From an uncultured Subdoligranulum sp. (lineage in GTDB: Bacteria > Bacillota > Clostridia > Oscillospirales > Ruminococcaceae): a stretch of DNA of 55,209 bases. The stretch lies in contig CAJFMB010000007.1 in the NCBI GenBank assembly GCA_904390925.1, positions 1 to 55,209 of the forward strand, in the 5' to 3' direction. Of this stretch, positions 30,765 to 40,281 are shown in pieces. The notes under the pieces were generated by a model. That model was not told the DNA's origin. It saw only the letters and a program-made list of their open reading frames with translations, and made no database searches. Within the stretch, counting starts at the first letter, position 1. Each line of letters begins with the position of its first letter. Made by a program: the position numbers and the translations under genes.

Positions 30765-32072
30765 ATGCTGTATCATCTTGTCTGGCTGTTCTTTCTCTAT
30801 TCCGTCGCCGGCTGGGTGCTGGAGGTGCTGTTTGTGGCCATCCGGCGCCGGCGCTATGTGGACCGGGGTGTTCTGAACGGGCCCTTGTGCGTCATCTACG
30901 GCATTGCCGGTGTGATCATTGCGGTCACCATGCCGGAAATCCGGGACAATCTGTTCTTCCTGTTTCTGTACAGTGCCCTATACGCCACCGTCATCGAGTG
31001 GATCGCCGGGCATATTCTGGAACATGCCACCGGTACCCGCTGGTGGGATTACAGCCACCTGCCCTTCAACTTTGACGGCTATGTGGCGTTGCCGGTGTCG
31101 GCAGTGTGGGGCTTTCTGGGCGTGGTGATGGTGCGCTGGGTCAACCCGCTGCTGGTGGATCTGATTGATCTGATTCCCCAACCGGTGGGTCTGGGCATTC
31201 AGATCGCTGCGGAAGTGGTGCTGGTCATCGATGCCGTGGATACCGTGCTGACGCTGGCCAATGTCCAGAACCGTCTGCCCCGTGTGGAGCAGATGGGCAA
31301 CCGTTTGTCCACCCTGACACTGAAACTGGGCCTCTGGCTGCTGGGCCGCACCGAGCGGCGTATGGTCAAGGCCAATCCCCGCGCCAGCTTTGCCCGGACC
31401 AAAAAGGCAAAGCCCACCGTGTTTGCCCAGGGCTGCAGCTTTTACAAGATCGTCATGCTGTTTTTTATCGGCTCTTTCCTGGGCGATATTGTCGAGACCA
31501 TCTTCTGCCGCATCACCGCCGGCTACTGGATGAGCAGTTCCAGTGTGGTGTGGGGACCTTTTTCCATCGTGTGGGGGCTGGCCCTGGCCCTGGCCACATG
31601 GCTTTTGTACCGGTACAAGGACAGATCCTCCACCTTCCTGTTTGTGGTGGGGACCCTGGTGGGCGGCGCCTACGAGTATCTGTGCAGCGTCTTTACCGAG
31701 ATCGTGTTCGGCACGGTGTTCTGGGATTACAGTGCCATCCCCTTCAATCTGGCGGGACGTGTCAATCTGCTGTACTGTTTCTTCTGGGGCATCGCCGCTG
31801 TGATCTGGTTCCGTGTGTTCTACCCGGTGCTTTCCCGCTGGATTGAGAAAATCCCGCTCCGTCCCGGCAAGGTCATCACCTGGTGCCTGCTGGTCTTTAT
31901 GGCCGCGAACGTGCTGGTCAGCTCGGCGGCACTGTCCCGGTACACCGCCCGTGTGTCCGGCGTGCCGGCACAGAATGCGGTGGAAGTCTACCTGGACGCC
32001 CACTATGACGACGCCCGCATGGCTGCCATCTATCCCAAGGCCGTCCATACCGACAAGCCGGCAGTAAAGTAA
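30765..32072 (+). CDS. Membrane protein with two PF06541 (CmpB-like) domains
   Basis: A 435-residue membrane protein of the family annotated as putative ABC transporter permease (PF06541, function unknown). It holds two copies of the domain, about 10-135 and 235-385. Each has an initial helix with acidic residue (SVAGWVLEVLF / SFLGDIVETIF), a GP turn (LNGPLCVIYG / VWGPFSIVWG) and a WDYS.(L/I)PFN motif (WWDYSHLPFN / FWDYSAIPFN). A charged linker (about 185-225) separates them. Single-domain relatives are common in Clostridia, so this looks like an internal duplication. It has its own promoter and terminator. Confidence 0.82.
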   Translation: MLYHLVWLFFLYSVAGWVLEVLFVAIRRRRYVDRGVLNGPLCVIYGIAGVIIAVTMPEIRDNLFFLFLYSALYATVIEWIAGHILEHATGTRWWDYSHLPFNFDGYVALPVSAVWGFLGVVMVRWVNPLLVDLIDLIPQPVGLGIQIAAEVVLVIDAVDTVLTLANVQNRLPRVEQMGNRLSTLTLKLGLWLLGRTERRMVKANPRASFARTKKAKPTVFAQGCSFYKIVMLFFIGSFLGDIVETIFCRITAGYWMSSSSVVWGPFSIVWGLALALATWLLYRYKDRSSTFLFVVGTLVGGAYEYLCSVFTEIVFGTVFWDYSAIPFNLAGRVNLLYCFFWGIAAVIWFRVFYPVLSRWIEKIPLRPGKVITWCLLVFMAANVLVSSAALSRYTARVSGVPAQNAVEVYLDAHYDDARMAAIYPKAVHTDKPAVK

Positions 32073-32111
32073 CCACCGATCTGCCGCAGATAATCCCGTA
32101 ACAAAAAAGAG

Positions 32112-32163
32112 CCGGCAGACTGCCGTGTCCCCGAACCCGGGGGCAGACAGTCTGCCGGTTTTT
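32112..32163. terminator. Bidirectional terminator before gltD
   Basis: CCGGCAGACTG (32112-32122) and CAGTCTGCCGG (32148-32158) form a perfect stem with T5 on the plus strand and a run of A at 32103-32108, read as T on the minus strand. Confidence 0.9.
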
Positions 32164-32187
32164 GTATGATGCAGCCGAAGCTGCGGA

Positions 32188-33669
32188 TTACAGGTTGGTG
32201 TAGCCCATCAGGAACTTATCCACCGCGGCGGCAGCCTCGGCGCCTTCCCGCAGGGCCCAGACCACCAGGCTCTGGCCGCGGCGCATATCGCCGCAGGTGA
32301 ACACGCCGGGCACATTGGTCTGGTACATGGTGTCGGCCACACAGCCGCGGGCGGTGCGGTCCACGCCGAAGGCCTCGGCCACGTAGTTCTCGCAGCCCAC
32401 AAAGCCGGCGGCGATCAGGGCCAGGTCACATTCCACATCGAACTCCTCGCCGGTGGGAACCATGGCGCGGCGGCCGGTGGCTTCGTCCACCACCTTGCTC
32501 TCCAGCTTGCTGATGCGGGCACCGCACAGCTGGCCGGCCTCGTTCTTGTAGAACTCCTTCACCGTCGTCTGGTACAGCCGCGGGTCGCTGCCAAAGACAG
32601 CAATGGCCTCCTGCTGGCCGTAATCGGTTTTCAGGACCTTGGGCCACTCGGGCCAGTCGTTGCCGGGGGCACGCTCCACCGGCGGGCAGGGCATCATTTC
32701 CAGCTGCACCACGCCGGTGCAGCCCTGACGGATGGAGGTGCCCACGCAGTCATTGCCGGTGTCGCCGCCGCCGATGACCAGAACCTTCTTGTCCTTGGTG
32801 CTGATGGCCTTGCCGTCGGCAAAGTTGGAGTCCAGCAGGCTCTTGGTCACGCTGGTCAGGTAATCCACGGCAAAGTAGATGCCGTTGGCATCCCGGCCGG
32901 GGGCGTCGATGTTGCGGGCCTGCTTGGCACCGCAGCAGAGCACCACCGCGTCGTAGTTGTCCATCAGCTCGGAGGCGGGCAGGTTGCCGCCCACGTCGGC
33001 GTTGGTGCGGAAGGTGACGCCTTCCTGCTGCATCCGCTCGACCCGGCGGTCAATGACCCATTTTTCCAGCTTCATGTTGGGGATGCCGTACATCAGCAGG
33101 CCGCCCACACGGTCCTCGCGCTCAAACACCGTGACGGTGTGGCCGCGCAGGTTCAAAAGCTCGGCAACCGCCAGGCCGGCAGGGCCGGCGCCCACCACGG
33201 CGACCCGCTTGCCGGTGTGGGTCACCGGCGGGTTGGCGTGGAGCAGGCCGGCACGGTAGCCGTACTCGATGATGGCATGCTCGTTTTCCTTGACGGTGAC
33301 AGGGTCACCGGTGGCCATGCCGCAGGTGCAGGCTGCCTCGCACAGGGCAGGGCAGACCCGGCCGGTGAACTCCGGGAAGCGGTTGGTGGCCATCAGCCGG
33401 TGCAGGGCCAGTTCCCAGCGGCCCTGGTAGACCAGGTCGTTCCACTCTGGAATCAGGTTGTTCAGCGGGCAGCCGCTGGCCATGCCGTTGATCATCATGC
33501 CGCTCTGGCAGAAGGGCACGCCGCAGTCCATGCAGCGGGCACCCTGCTGCTGCTGTTCGTCCCGGTGCAGCGGCACATGGAATTCGTTGAAATTGGCAAT
33601 TCGCTCTTTGGGCGGCAGCTCGGTGCTGGTCTGCCGCGCAACTTTCATAAAGCCTGTGGGGTTTCCCAT
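32188..33669 (-). CDS. gltD: Glutamate synthase small subunit
   Basis: A 493-residue NADPH-oxidising subunit of glutamate synthase. The N-terminal part binds two 4Fe-4S clusters ([18 protein letters not shown], then [24 protein letters not shown]). FAD- and NADPH-binding folds follow ([40 protein letters not shown]). It passes electrons to GltB for conversion of 2-oxoglutarate and glutamine into two glutamates. It starts 15 nt after the gltB stop, so the two form one operon ending in a strong terminator. Confidence 0.96.
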   Translation of the reverse strand: MGNPTGFMKVARQTSTELPPKERIANFNEFHVPLHRDEQQQQGARCMDCGVPFCQSGMMINGMASGCPLNNLIPEWNDLVYQGRWELALHRLMATNRFPEFTGRVCPALCEAACTCGMATGDPVTVKENEHAIIEYGYRAGLLHANPPVTHTGKRVAVVGAGPAGLAVAELLNLRGHTVTVFEREDRVGGLLMYGIPNMKLEKWVIDRRVERMQQEGVTFRTNADVGGNLPASELMDNYDAVVLCCGAKQARNIDAPGRDANGIYFAVDYLTSVTKSLLDSNFADGKAISTKDKKVLVIGGGDTGNDCVGTSIRQGCTGVVQLEMMPCPPVERAPGNDWPEWPKVLKTDYGQQEAIAVFGSDPRLYQTTVKEFYKNEAGQLCGARISKLESKVVDEATGRRAMVPTGEEFDVECDLALIAAGFVGCENYVAEAFGVDRTARGCVADTMYQTNVPGVFTCGDMRRGQSLVVWALREGAEAAAAVDKFLMGYTNL

Positions 33670-33684
33670 AATCTTCTGCCTCCC

Positions 33685-36600
33685 TTACTGTGCGGTCTTC
33701 ATGGCGTAAAATGCTTCGATCTGCGCCTGCTCGCTGTCCTCGCCCTTTTCTTCCATCTGGGCAATCAGTCGCAGCATGCGGTCATAATCGTGGGGCAGGA
33801 CCTTCTTGAACTTGGGCAGATACTCGCTGAAGTTGTCCAGGATCTCCTTGCCGCGGGCGGAGCCGGTCAGCTCCACATGCTCACGGATCAGTTCCTTCAG
33901 CAGCGAAACATCATATTTGTGCTCCACCGGCTCCAGGCTGACCATGTCCTTGTTGACACGCTGATAGAAGTCCCAGTCCTCGTCCAGCACGTAGGCAATG
34001 CCGCCGCTCATGCCGGCTGCAAAGTTTTTGCCGGTCTTGCCCAGCACCACCACGGTGCCGCCGGTCATATACTCGCAGCCGTGGTCGCCCACGCCCTCCA
34101 CGACGGCGGTGGCGCCGGAGTTACGCACGCAGAAGCGCTCGCCGGCCACACCGTTGATGAAGGCTTTGCCCTCGGTGGCACCGTACAGCGCCACGTTGCC
34201 GATGACAATGTTCTCGCTGGCCTTGTAGGCAGCGTCGGCGGGCGGGTAGACGATCAGCTTGCCGCCGGACAGGCCCTTGCCCAGATAGTCGTTGGAGTCG
34301 CCGATCAGTTCCAGCGTCAGGCCGGCGGGGATAAAGGCGCCGAAGCTCTGGCCGCCGTAGCCGTGGCAGACCACATGGAAGGTATCCTCCGGCAGGGTGT
34401 TGCCGAACTTGCGGGTGATCTCGCTGCCGAAGATGGTGCCGAACGCACGGTCGGTGTTGCCGACCTCCAGCTCAACACGCATCGGCTTGGGCTCTGCCAT
34501 GTCGAAGCTCTTCTTGAACTTCTTCATCAGCACCCGCATGTCGGGGGTCTTTTCCAGATTGAAGTTGTAGACCGCCTTGGGGTCGAAGTGGACATTGCTG
34601 TTGTCAATCAGCGGGTTGGAGAGCAGGGCGCTCAGATCCAGCTCGCTGGCACGGCTGCCGGCAGGCTCCTGCTTCAGGCGCAGCAGATCGGTGCGGCCGA
34701 CCAGCTCATCCACCGTGCGGACGCCCAGCTTTGCCATATACTCCCGCAGTTCCTGGGCCATGAAGCGCATGAAGTTCATCACGTACTCCGGCTTGCCCTT
34801 GAACCGCTTGCGCAGCTCGGGGTTCTGGGTGCAGATGCCCATGGGGCAGGTATCCAGGTTGCAGACACGCATCATCACGCAGCCCATGGCCACCAGCGGA
34901 CCGGTGCCGAAGCCGAATTCCTCGGCGCCCAGCATGGCGGCAATGGCCACATCCCGGCCGCTCATCAGCTTGCTGTCCGCCTCGATGCGGACACGGCTGC
35001 GCAGACCGTTGAGGATCAGGCTCTGGTGAGCCTCGGCGATGCCCAGCTCCCAGGGCAGGCCGGCATTGTGGATGGAGTTGCGGGGCGCAGCACCGGTGCC
35101 GCCGTCAAAGCCGGAGATCAGGATGACCTCGGCGCCGGCCTTGGCAACGCCGGCAGCGATGGTGCCGACGCCGGCCTCGCTGACCAGCTTGACGTTGATG
35201 GCAGCCTGACGGTTGGAACACTTCAGGTCATAGATCAGCTGGGCCAGGTCCTCGATGGAGTAGATGTCGTGATGGGGCGGGGGAGAGATCAGGCCGACGC
35301 CGGTGGTGGAGTGACGGGTCTTGGCAACCCAGGGGTAAACCTTGCCGCCGGGCAGCTGGCCGCCCTCGCCGGGCTTGGCGCCCTGGGCCATCTTGATCTG
35401 GATCTCCTTGGCGCTGACCAGGTACTTGCTGGTGACGCCGAACCGGGCGGAGGCCACCTGCTTGATGGCGGAGTTGGACTCGGTGCCGAAACGCTCCTCC
35501 GGCTCGCCGCCCTCACCGGTGTTGGACTTGCCGCCCAGGCGGTTCATGGCGATGGCCATGCACTCGTGGGCCTCGTCGGACAGGGCGCCGTAGCTCATGG
35601 CAGCGGTCTTGAACCGCTTGACGATGTCATCGACGCTCTCCACTTCCTCAATGGGAACACCGGCCTCGGGGTAATTGAAGTCCAGCAGGCTGCGCAGGTG
35701 CATCTCGTCGTCGCCGGTGTGGGCGATGGCGTCGGTGTACTGCTTGAACTTGTTGTAGTCACCGGTCCAGCAGGCCTGCTGCAGCAGATGGATGGTCAGG
35801 GGATTGTACAGGTGCTGCTCGGCGTCGTGGCCGCTGCGCAGCTTGTGGCCGCCCAGGCTGGGCAGCTCGGTGTTGGTGTCCAGGCCCAGGGGGTCAAAGG
35901 CCTTCTGGTGCCGGGCCTCGATGTCCTCCTGGATGTCGGCCAGCGTGATGCCGCCCACACGGCAGGGGGTGTTGGTGAAGTATTTGTCCACCACCTCGCG
36001 GCTGATGCCCAGGGCCTCAAAGATCTGGCTGCCCTGGTAGGACTGGATGGTGGAAATGCCCATCTTGGAGGCAATCTTGACGATGCCGCCCAGGATGGCA
36101 TGGTCGTAGTCGTCCACAGCGGCGTAGTAGTCCTTGTCCAGCAGACCCTCGCGGATCAGCTGGCCGATGGTCTCCTGTGCCAGGTAGGGGTTGATGGCGC
36201 AGGCGCCGTAGCCCAGCAGGGTGGCAAAGTCATGGACCAGGCGGGGCTCGCCGCTTTCCAGAATCAGTGCCATGGCGGTGCGCTTCTTGGTGCGGACCAG
36301 GTACTTGGACACGGCACCCACAGCCAGCAGGCTGGGGATGGCCACATGGTACTCGTCGATGTCGCGGTCAGAAAGGATCAGGATGTTGGCACCGTCCCGG
36401 TAGGCACGGTCCACATCCACGAACAGGCGCTCGATGGCCTGATCCAGCTCGGTATTCTTATAGTAGCAGATGGAGACGGTTTCCACCTTGAAGCCGGGAA
36501 CCTTCATGGCCTTGATCTTCAACAGGTCGGTCTCGGTCAGGATGGGGTTGTTGATCTTCAGGACCTTGCAGTTCTCGCTGTCCTCCTCCAGCAGGTTGCC

Positions 36601-38235
36601 CTGGGCACCCACATAGACGGTGGTGGCGGTGATGATCTTCTCCCGCAGGGCGTCGATGGGCGGGTTGGTCACCTGGGCGAACATCTGCTGGAAGTAGTTG
36701 AACAGCGGCGGATGGGTATGGCTCAGCACAGCCAGCGGGGTGTCACTGCCCATGGCGCCGGCAGGCTCGCCGCCGGTCTTGGCCATCGGCAGGATCATGG
36801 TGGACACGTCCTCGTACTGGTAGCCGAAAGCCTTCTGCAGCTGGACCAGCTCCTGCGGGGTGTGGCTGGGGACCTTCTGGTTGGGGATCTTCAGGTTGGC
36901 CAGATCCACCAGGTTGCGGTCCAGCCACTCGCCGTAGGGCTGGCGGCTGGCGTAATCGGCTTTCAGCCGGTCATCGTCCACCAGTTCGCCCTTGACGGTA
37001 TCCACCAGCAGCATTTTGCCGGGACGCAGACGGTCCTTGCAGACGATCTCGCTGGCGGGAATGTCCAGCACGCCCACCTCACTGGACAGGATCAGACGTC
37101 CGTCCTTGGTGATGTAGTAGCGGCTGGGCCGCAGGCCGTTGCGGTCCAGCACGGCGCCCATCACGTCGCCGTCGCTGAACAGGATGGAAGCGGGGCCGTC
37201 CCAGGGCTCCAGCATGGTGGCGTAATACTGATAGAACGCCTTCTTTTTGGGGTCCATGCTCTGGTTGTTGGACCAGGGCTCGGGGATGGTGACCATGACG
37301 GCCAGGGGCAGGTCCATGCCGTTCATGACCAGGAATTCCAGGGTGTTGTCCAGCATGGCCGAGTCGCTGCCGCCCTGGTTGACGATGGGCAGGATCTTGC
37401 CCATGTCGTCCTTCAGGTACTTGCTGGCGATGGTCTCCTCACGGGCCAGCATGGTATCCACGTTGCCGCGGATGGTGTTGATCTCGCCGTTGTGCAAGAT
37501 GAAGCGGTTGGGATGGGCACGGTTCCAGCTGGGGGCCGTGTTGGTGGAGAACCGGCTGTGTACCATGCCGATGGCGCTCTCGTAGTCGGTGTCCTGCAGG
37601 TCGGGGTAGAACAGGCGCAGCTCCTTGACCAGGAACATGCCCTTGTAGACGATGGTGCGGCTGGACAGGCTGCAGACATAGGTGTTGCGGCAGCTCTGCT
37701 CAAAGACGCGGCGGACCACATACAGGCGGCGGTCAAAGTCGATGCCGGCCTTCATGCGGGAAGGCTTTTCCACAAAGCCCTGCCAGATGCTGGGCATGCA
37801 GTCCCGGGCCTTGGAACCCAGAACATCGGGGCAGGTGGGAACCTGACGCCAGCCCAAAAAGCGGAGCTTTTCCTTCTGGCAGACAATCTCAAACAGTTTT
37901 TTGGCCTGGTTGCGCTGCAGTTCATCCTGCGGGAAGAAGAACATGCCAACGCCATATTCGCGTTCGCCGCCCAGGGTGATACCCAGCTCGGCCGCGACCT
38001 TCTGGAAAAACTTGTCGCTGATCTGCAAAAGAATGCCGACACCGTCGCCGGTCTTGCCCTCAGCGTCCTTGCCGGCGCGGTGCTCCAGATGTTCGACAAT
38101 CTGCAAGGCATCGTCCAGCGTCTTGTGGCTCTTGCGGCCCTTGATGTCCACCACGGCACCGATGCCGCAGTTGTCGTGCTCAAATTTCGGGTCGTACAGC
38201 CCGGCGGGGGTGTTGCGTTCGGTGAATTGTTCCAT
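33685..38235 (-). CDS. gltB: Glutamate synthase large subunit
   Basis: A 1516-residue subunit. A 22-residue propeptide precedes C23 of CGIGAVVDIKGRKSH, which becomes the N-terminal nucleophile of the glutamine amidotransferase domain (about 23-420). A central domain follows (to about 790), then the FMN-binding synthase domain with SPPPHHDIYSIEDLAQLIYDLK and GFDGGTGAAPRNS. The 3Fe-4S ligands lie in CVMMRVCNLDTCPMGICTQ. The C-terminal beta-helix (GXXGXXX repeats, GATEGKAFINGVAGERF) is complete. The start at 38235 follows AAGGAGA. Nitrogen regulation is likely, and its leader RNA contains a strong hairpin. Confidence 0.96.
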   Translation of the reverse strand: MEQFTERNTPAGLYDPKFEHDNCGIGAVVDIKGRKSHKTLDDALQIVEHLEHRAGKDAEGKTGDGVGILLQISDKFFQKVAAELGITLGGEREYGVGMFFFPQDELQRNQAKKLFEIVCQKEKLRFLGWRQVPTCPDVLGSKARDCMPSIWQGFVEKPSRMKAGIDFDRRLYVVRRVFEQSCRNTYVCSLSSRTIVYKGMFLVKELRLFYPDLQDTDYESAIGMVHSRFSTNTAPSWNRAHPNRFILHNGEINTIRGNVDTMLAREETIASKYLKDDMGKILPIVNQGGSDSAMLDNTLEFLVMNGMDLPLAVMVTIPEPWSNNQSMDPKKKAFYQYYATMLEPWDGPASILFSDGDVMGAVLDRNGLRPSRYYITKDGRLILSSEVGVLDIPASEIVCKDRLRPGKMLLVDTVKGELVDDDRLKADYASRQPYGEWLDRNLVDLANLKIPNQKVPSHTPQELVQLQKAFGYQYEDVSTMILPMAKTGGEPAGAMGSDTPLAVLSHTHPPLFNYFQQMFAQVTNPPIDALREKIITATTVYVGAQGNLLEEDSENCKVLKINNPILTETDLLKIKAMKVPGFKVETVSICYYKNTELDQAIERLFVDVDRAYRDGANILILSDRDIDEYHVAIPSLLAVGAVSKYLVRTKKRTAMALILESGEPRLVHDFATLLGYGACAINPYLAQETIGQLIREGLLDKDYYAAVDDYDHAILGGIVKIASKMGISTIQSYQGSQIFEALGISREVVDKYFTNTPCRVGGITLADIQEDIEARHQKAFDPLGLDTNTELPSLGGHKLRSGHDAEQHLYNPLTIHLLQQACWTGDYNKFKQYTDAIAHTGDDEMHLRSLLDFNYPEAGVPIEEVESVDDIVKRFKTAAMSYGALSDEAHECMAIAMNRLGGKSNTGEGGEPEERFGTESNSAIKQVASARFGVTSKYLVSAKEIQIKMAQGAKPGEGGQLPGGKVYPWVAKTRHSTTGVGLISPPPHHDIYSIEDLAQLIYDLKCSNRQAAINVKLVSEAGVGTIAAGVAKAGAEVILISGFDGGTGAAPRNSIHNAGLPWELGIAEAHQSLILNGLRSRVRIEADSKLMSGRDVAIAAMLGAEEFGFGTGPLVAMGCVMMRVCNLDTCPMGICTQNPELRKRFKGKPEYVMNFMRFMAQELREYMAKLGVRTVDELVGRTDLLRLKQEPAGSRASELDLSALLSNPLIDNSNVHFDPKAVYNFNLEKTPDMRVLMKKFKKSFDMAEPKPMRVELEVGNTDRAFGTIFGSEITRKFGNTLPEDTFHVVCHGYGGQSFGAFIPAGLTLELIGDSNDYLGKGLSGGKLIVYPPADAAYKASENIVIGNVALYGATEGKAFINGVAGERFCVRNSGATAVVEGVGDHGCEYMTGGTVVVLGKTGKNFAAGMSGGIAYVLDEDWDFYQRVNKDMVSLEPVEHKYDVSLLKELIREHVELTGSARGKEILDNFSEYLPKFKKVLPHDYDRMLRLIAQMEEKGEDSEQAQIEAFYAMKTAQ

Positions 38236-38312
38236 ACTCTCCCGGTCTCCTTCCTGTCTCAACTTCAGTATGGGCGTTTTGTGCGCTCGAACAGTTGGGA
38301 TGAAACTAAACA

Positions 38313-38354
38313 GGCGTCCCGCAGATGGGCGCAATACTCCATCTGCGGGACGCC
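38313..38354 (-). promoter_or_regulatory. Perfect 16-bp hairpin in the gltBD leader
   Basis: Arms 38313-38328 and 38339-38354 are perfect inverted copies (GGCGTCCCGCAGATGG and its complement) with a 10-nt loop. It lies about 10 nt into the predicted transcript and is followed on the minus strand by TGTTTAGTTT, a weak terminator-like tract. Confidence 0.55.
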
Positions 38355-38369
38355 TTTGTCCATGGCTGT

Positions 38370-38398
38370 ACTATATCATATCTGCTTTTCTTTTACAA
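38370..38398 (-). promoter_or_regulatory. Promoter of gltBD
   Basis: TTGTAA (38398-38393), 17 bp, TATAGT (38375-38370) on the minus strand. The sequence upstream to 38525 is A/T-rich and holds no gene. Confidence 0.75.
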
Positions 38399-38525
38399 GC
38401 GGAAAACGAAATAAAATAAAGAAATTAACGCAAAAAACAGAACAAAACCGAAAGGACAAGATGTAAACTTAATATAATTTTGCAATCCCGGCCCCAAATC
38501 CGACGGGTCCGTGACCGGCGCACAG

Positions 38526-38945
38526 TCAGTGGATGCCGGCCGTCTCCCGGTCGTTCTGGGCGCGCAGTTCCGCCAGGATGTCAGCCAGCAGCTGTTCCTG
38601 GGTGGGACCCTTGGGGGCGGCGGGGGCAGCCGCCTTTTTGGAGTGGCCCAGCTCCATCAGACGGTTCATTGCCTTGACAATGCAGAACAGCACAAAGGCC
38701 ATAATGACAAAGTTGATTACCGCCGAGACAAAGGAACCGATGCACAGCGGGTCGGACCCGGGCAAAGCGATCACCACATTGCTGAAGTCGGTGTTGAAGG
38801 CCAGGCCCAGAATGGGGTTGAGGATGTCGTTGGTCAGGGAGCTGACAATGTTCTGGAAGGCAGCGCCGATGATGACGCCGACGGCCATGTCCACCACATT
38901 GCCCTTGAGGGCAAATGCCTTGAATTCGTTGAGAAATTTTTTCAT
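38526..38945 (-). CDS. mscL: Large-conductance mechanosensitive channel
   Basis: A 139-residue MscL with the usual two membrane helices. It begins MKKFLNEFKAFALKGNVVDMAVGVIIGAAFQNIVSSL, the highly conserved amphipathic helix and pore-lining helix 1. Helix 2 is FVSAVINFVIMAFVLFCIVKAMNRL. The cytoplasmic helix bundle lies near the end (PTQEQLLADILAELRAQN). It releases solutes on hypo-osmotic shock. A terminator sits directly before its ribosome site, so expression depends on readthrough from mrp or on an unseen promoter. Confidence 0.97.
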   Translation of the reverse strand: MKKFLNEFKAFALKGNVVDMAVGVIIGAAFQNIVSSLTNDILNPILGLAFNTDFSNVVIALPGSDPLCIGSFVSAVINFVIMAFVLFCIVKAMNRLMELGHSKKAAAPAAPKGPTQEQLLADILAELRAQNDRETAGIH

Positions 38946-38962
38946 AAGTAGGTCCTTTCTGC

Positions 38963-39005
38963 AAAAAATCCCGGCCGGCGGCCCTGCGGGTCGCCTGACC
39001 GGGAT
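38963..39005 (-). terminator. Terminator between mrp and mscL
   Basis: ATCCCGG arms (38969-38975 and 38999-39005, with inner GGCG/CGCC pairs) close the hairpin. On the minus strand TTTTTT (38968-38963) follows. It ends only 18 nt before the mscL ATG. Confidence 0.8.
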
Positions 39006-39028
39006 GCTGTGATATGGTTTTGGCTGGC

Positions 39029-39856
39029 TTATTTTTTCAGCAGAGCGGCAACCGCCTTGGCGGCACCGTCCAGATACTCACCGGCGAAGGTCTCGATCAT
39101 GCCGGCGTCCGCCTCCTTGGCCAGCTCGGGGTCAATGGGCATCTTGGCCAGCACCGGCAGACCGTACTTCTCGGCGGTCTCGTCCACATGGCTGTCGCCG
39201 AACACCTGGATGTGCTTGCCGCAGTCGGGGCAGACGGCATAGCTCATGTTCTCCACAATGCCCAGGGTGGGCACGTGCATCATCTGGGCCATCTGCACTG
39301 CCTTGCCCACGATCATGCCCACCAGCTCCTGCGGGCTGGAGACAATGATGATGCCGTCCACCGGCAGCGTCTGGAAAACCGTCAGCGGCACGTCGCCGGT
39401 TCCCGGAGGCATATCCACAAACAGGAAATCCACATCCTCCCAGATCACGTCCTGCCAGAACTGCTTGACCGCACCGGCAATGACGGGACCACGCCAGACA
39501 ACGGGGGCTTCATCGTCCTCCAGAAGCAGGTTGATGCTCATGATGTCAATGCCGACACGGCTCTTGACGGGCAGGATGCCGTCCTCGGTGCCGCGGGCGG
39601 GGCCGCGCACGCCGAACAGCTTGGGAATGGACGGGCCGGTGATGTCGGCGTCCAGAATACCGACCTTGTAGCCCAGACGGCGCATCGAGACGGCCAGCAT
39701 GGCGCTGGTCATGCTTTTGCCCACGCCGCCCTTGCCGGACACCACGCCGATCACCTTTTTGATGTGGCTTTTGGCATGGGGCGGTTCGTGCTGCGGGGCG
39801 CGGCTTTCGCAGTTGGCGCTGCAGTGGCTGCAGTCGTGGTTGCAGGCTTCGCTCAT
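39029..39856 (-). CDS. Mrp/NBP35-family iron-sulfur carrier ATPase
   Basis: A 275-residue P-loop protein that transfers Fe-S clusters to apoproteins. A cysteine-rich N-terminus, ACNHDCSHCSANCES, resembles the 4Cys N-terminal motif of NBP35. The ATPase core has the deviant Walker A VVSGKGGVGKSMTSAML, switch I ILDADITGPSIPKLFG and VDMPPGTGDVPLTVFQ. The C-terminal CPDCGKH provides the bridging CXXC cluster site of the dimer. The start at 39856 follows AAAGGAG. A structured leader and its own promoter precede it. Confidence 0.93.
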   Translation of the reverse strand: MSEACNHDCSHCSANCESRAPQHEPPHAKSHIKKVIGVVSGKGGVGKSMTSAMLAVSMRRLGYKVGILDADITGPSIPKLFGVRGPARGTEDGILPVKSRVGIDIMSINLLLEDDEAPVVWRGPVIAGAVKQFWQDVIWEDVDFLFVDMPPGTGDVPLTVFQTLPVDGIIIVSSPQELVGMIVGKAVQMAQMMHVPTLGIVENMSYAVCPDCGKHIQVFGDSHVDETAEKYGLPVLAKMPIDPELAKEADAGMIETFAGEYLDGAAKAVAALLKK

Positions 39857-39925
39857 GGTGAACAAACTCCTTTGATTCCTGATAAAACTTCTTTCGGCGT
39901 CCGGACCCGGCCGGGAACACCGCTG

Positions 39926-40004
39926 CCGGGCCAACTTTTCTTGGCAGGCCCGGTTCTTCTCCGCAAGGAAGATCCCCGGCACAAAAGCCGGGATCTTCCT
40001 TTGC
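39926..40004 (-). promoter_or_regulatory. Structured 5' leader of the mrp-like gene
   Basis: Two strong hairpins stand in the leader of about 155 nt. One covers 39963-40004 with a stem of about 18 bp (GGAAGATCC against GGATCTTCC, extended both ways). The other is CCGGGCC (39926-39932) with GGCCCGG (39947-39953). Neither is followed by a T tract, so they are not ordinary terminators on this strand. I recognise no known riboswitch. Confidence 0.5.
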
Positions 40005-40018
40005 AGACACTGTGATAT

Positions 40019-40047
40019 AGTGTACCGCGTTTGGGCCGGGATTGCAA
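40019..40047 (-). promoter_or_regulatory. Promoter of the mrp-like gene
   Basis: TTGCAA (40047-40042), 17 bp, TACACT (40024-40019) on the minus strand. Confidence 0.7.
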
Positions 40048-40123
40048 GTAGAGACGCCGAAAACTGCACATGGAAAAAACAGACACACTTTGCGTCAACT
40101 GCCCAAATCTGACAGGGACAACC

Positions 40124-40152
40124 TTGCGGCAGATGGGAAAATATATTACAAT
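40124..40152 (+). promoter_or_regulatory. Promoter of the AI-2E-family genes
   Basis: TTGCGG (40124-40129), 17 bp, TACAAT (40147-40152). A leader of about 120 nt with a GC hairpin follows. Confidence 0.65.
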
Positions 40153-40281
40153 AAAATCATAGCCCGGCGCGGCAGACCCCTGGATTGGGGAATTTGCCGC
40201 GGCAGGCTCGTTACCATATACAGAGATCTCAGTCAAAGACTTCCCCCGCTGCCGCAGGCAGCGGGAGTTCGGAGGAATTGT

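Noticed and set aside
33139-38466. 1775-codon open frame on the strand opposite gltB and gltD
   Set aside because: It lies antisense to complete, well-conserved genes. High GC at third codon positions removes stops from this frame. It has no domain motifs and reads as His/Gln/Gly-rich noise.
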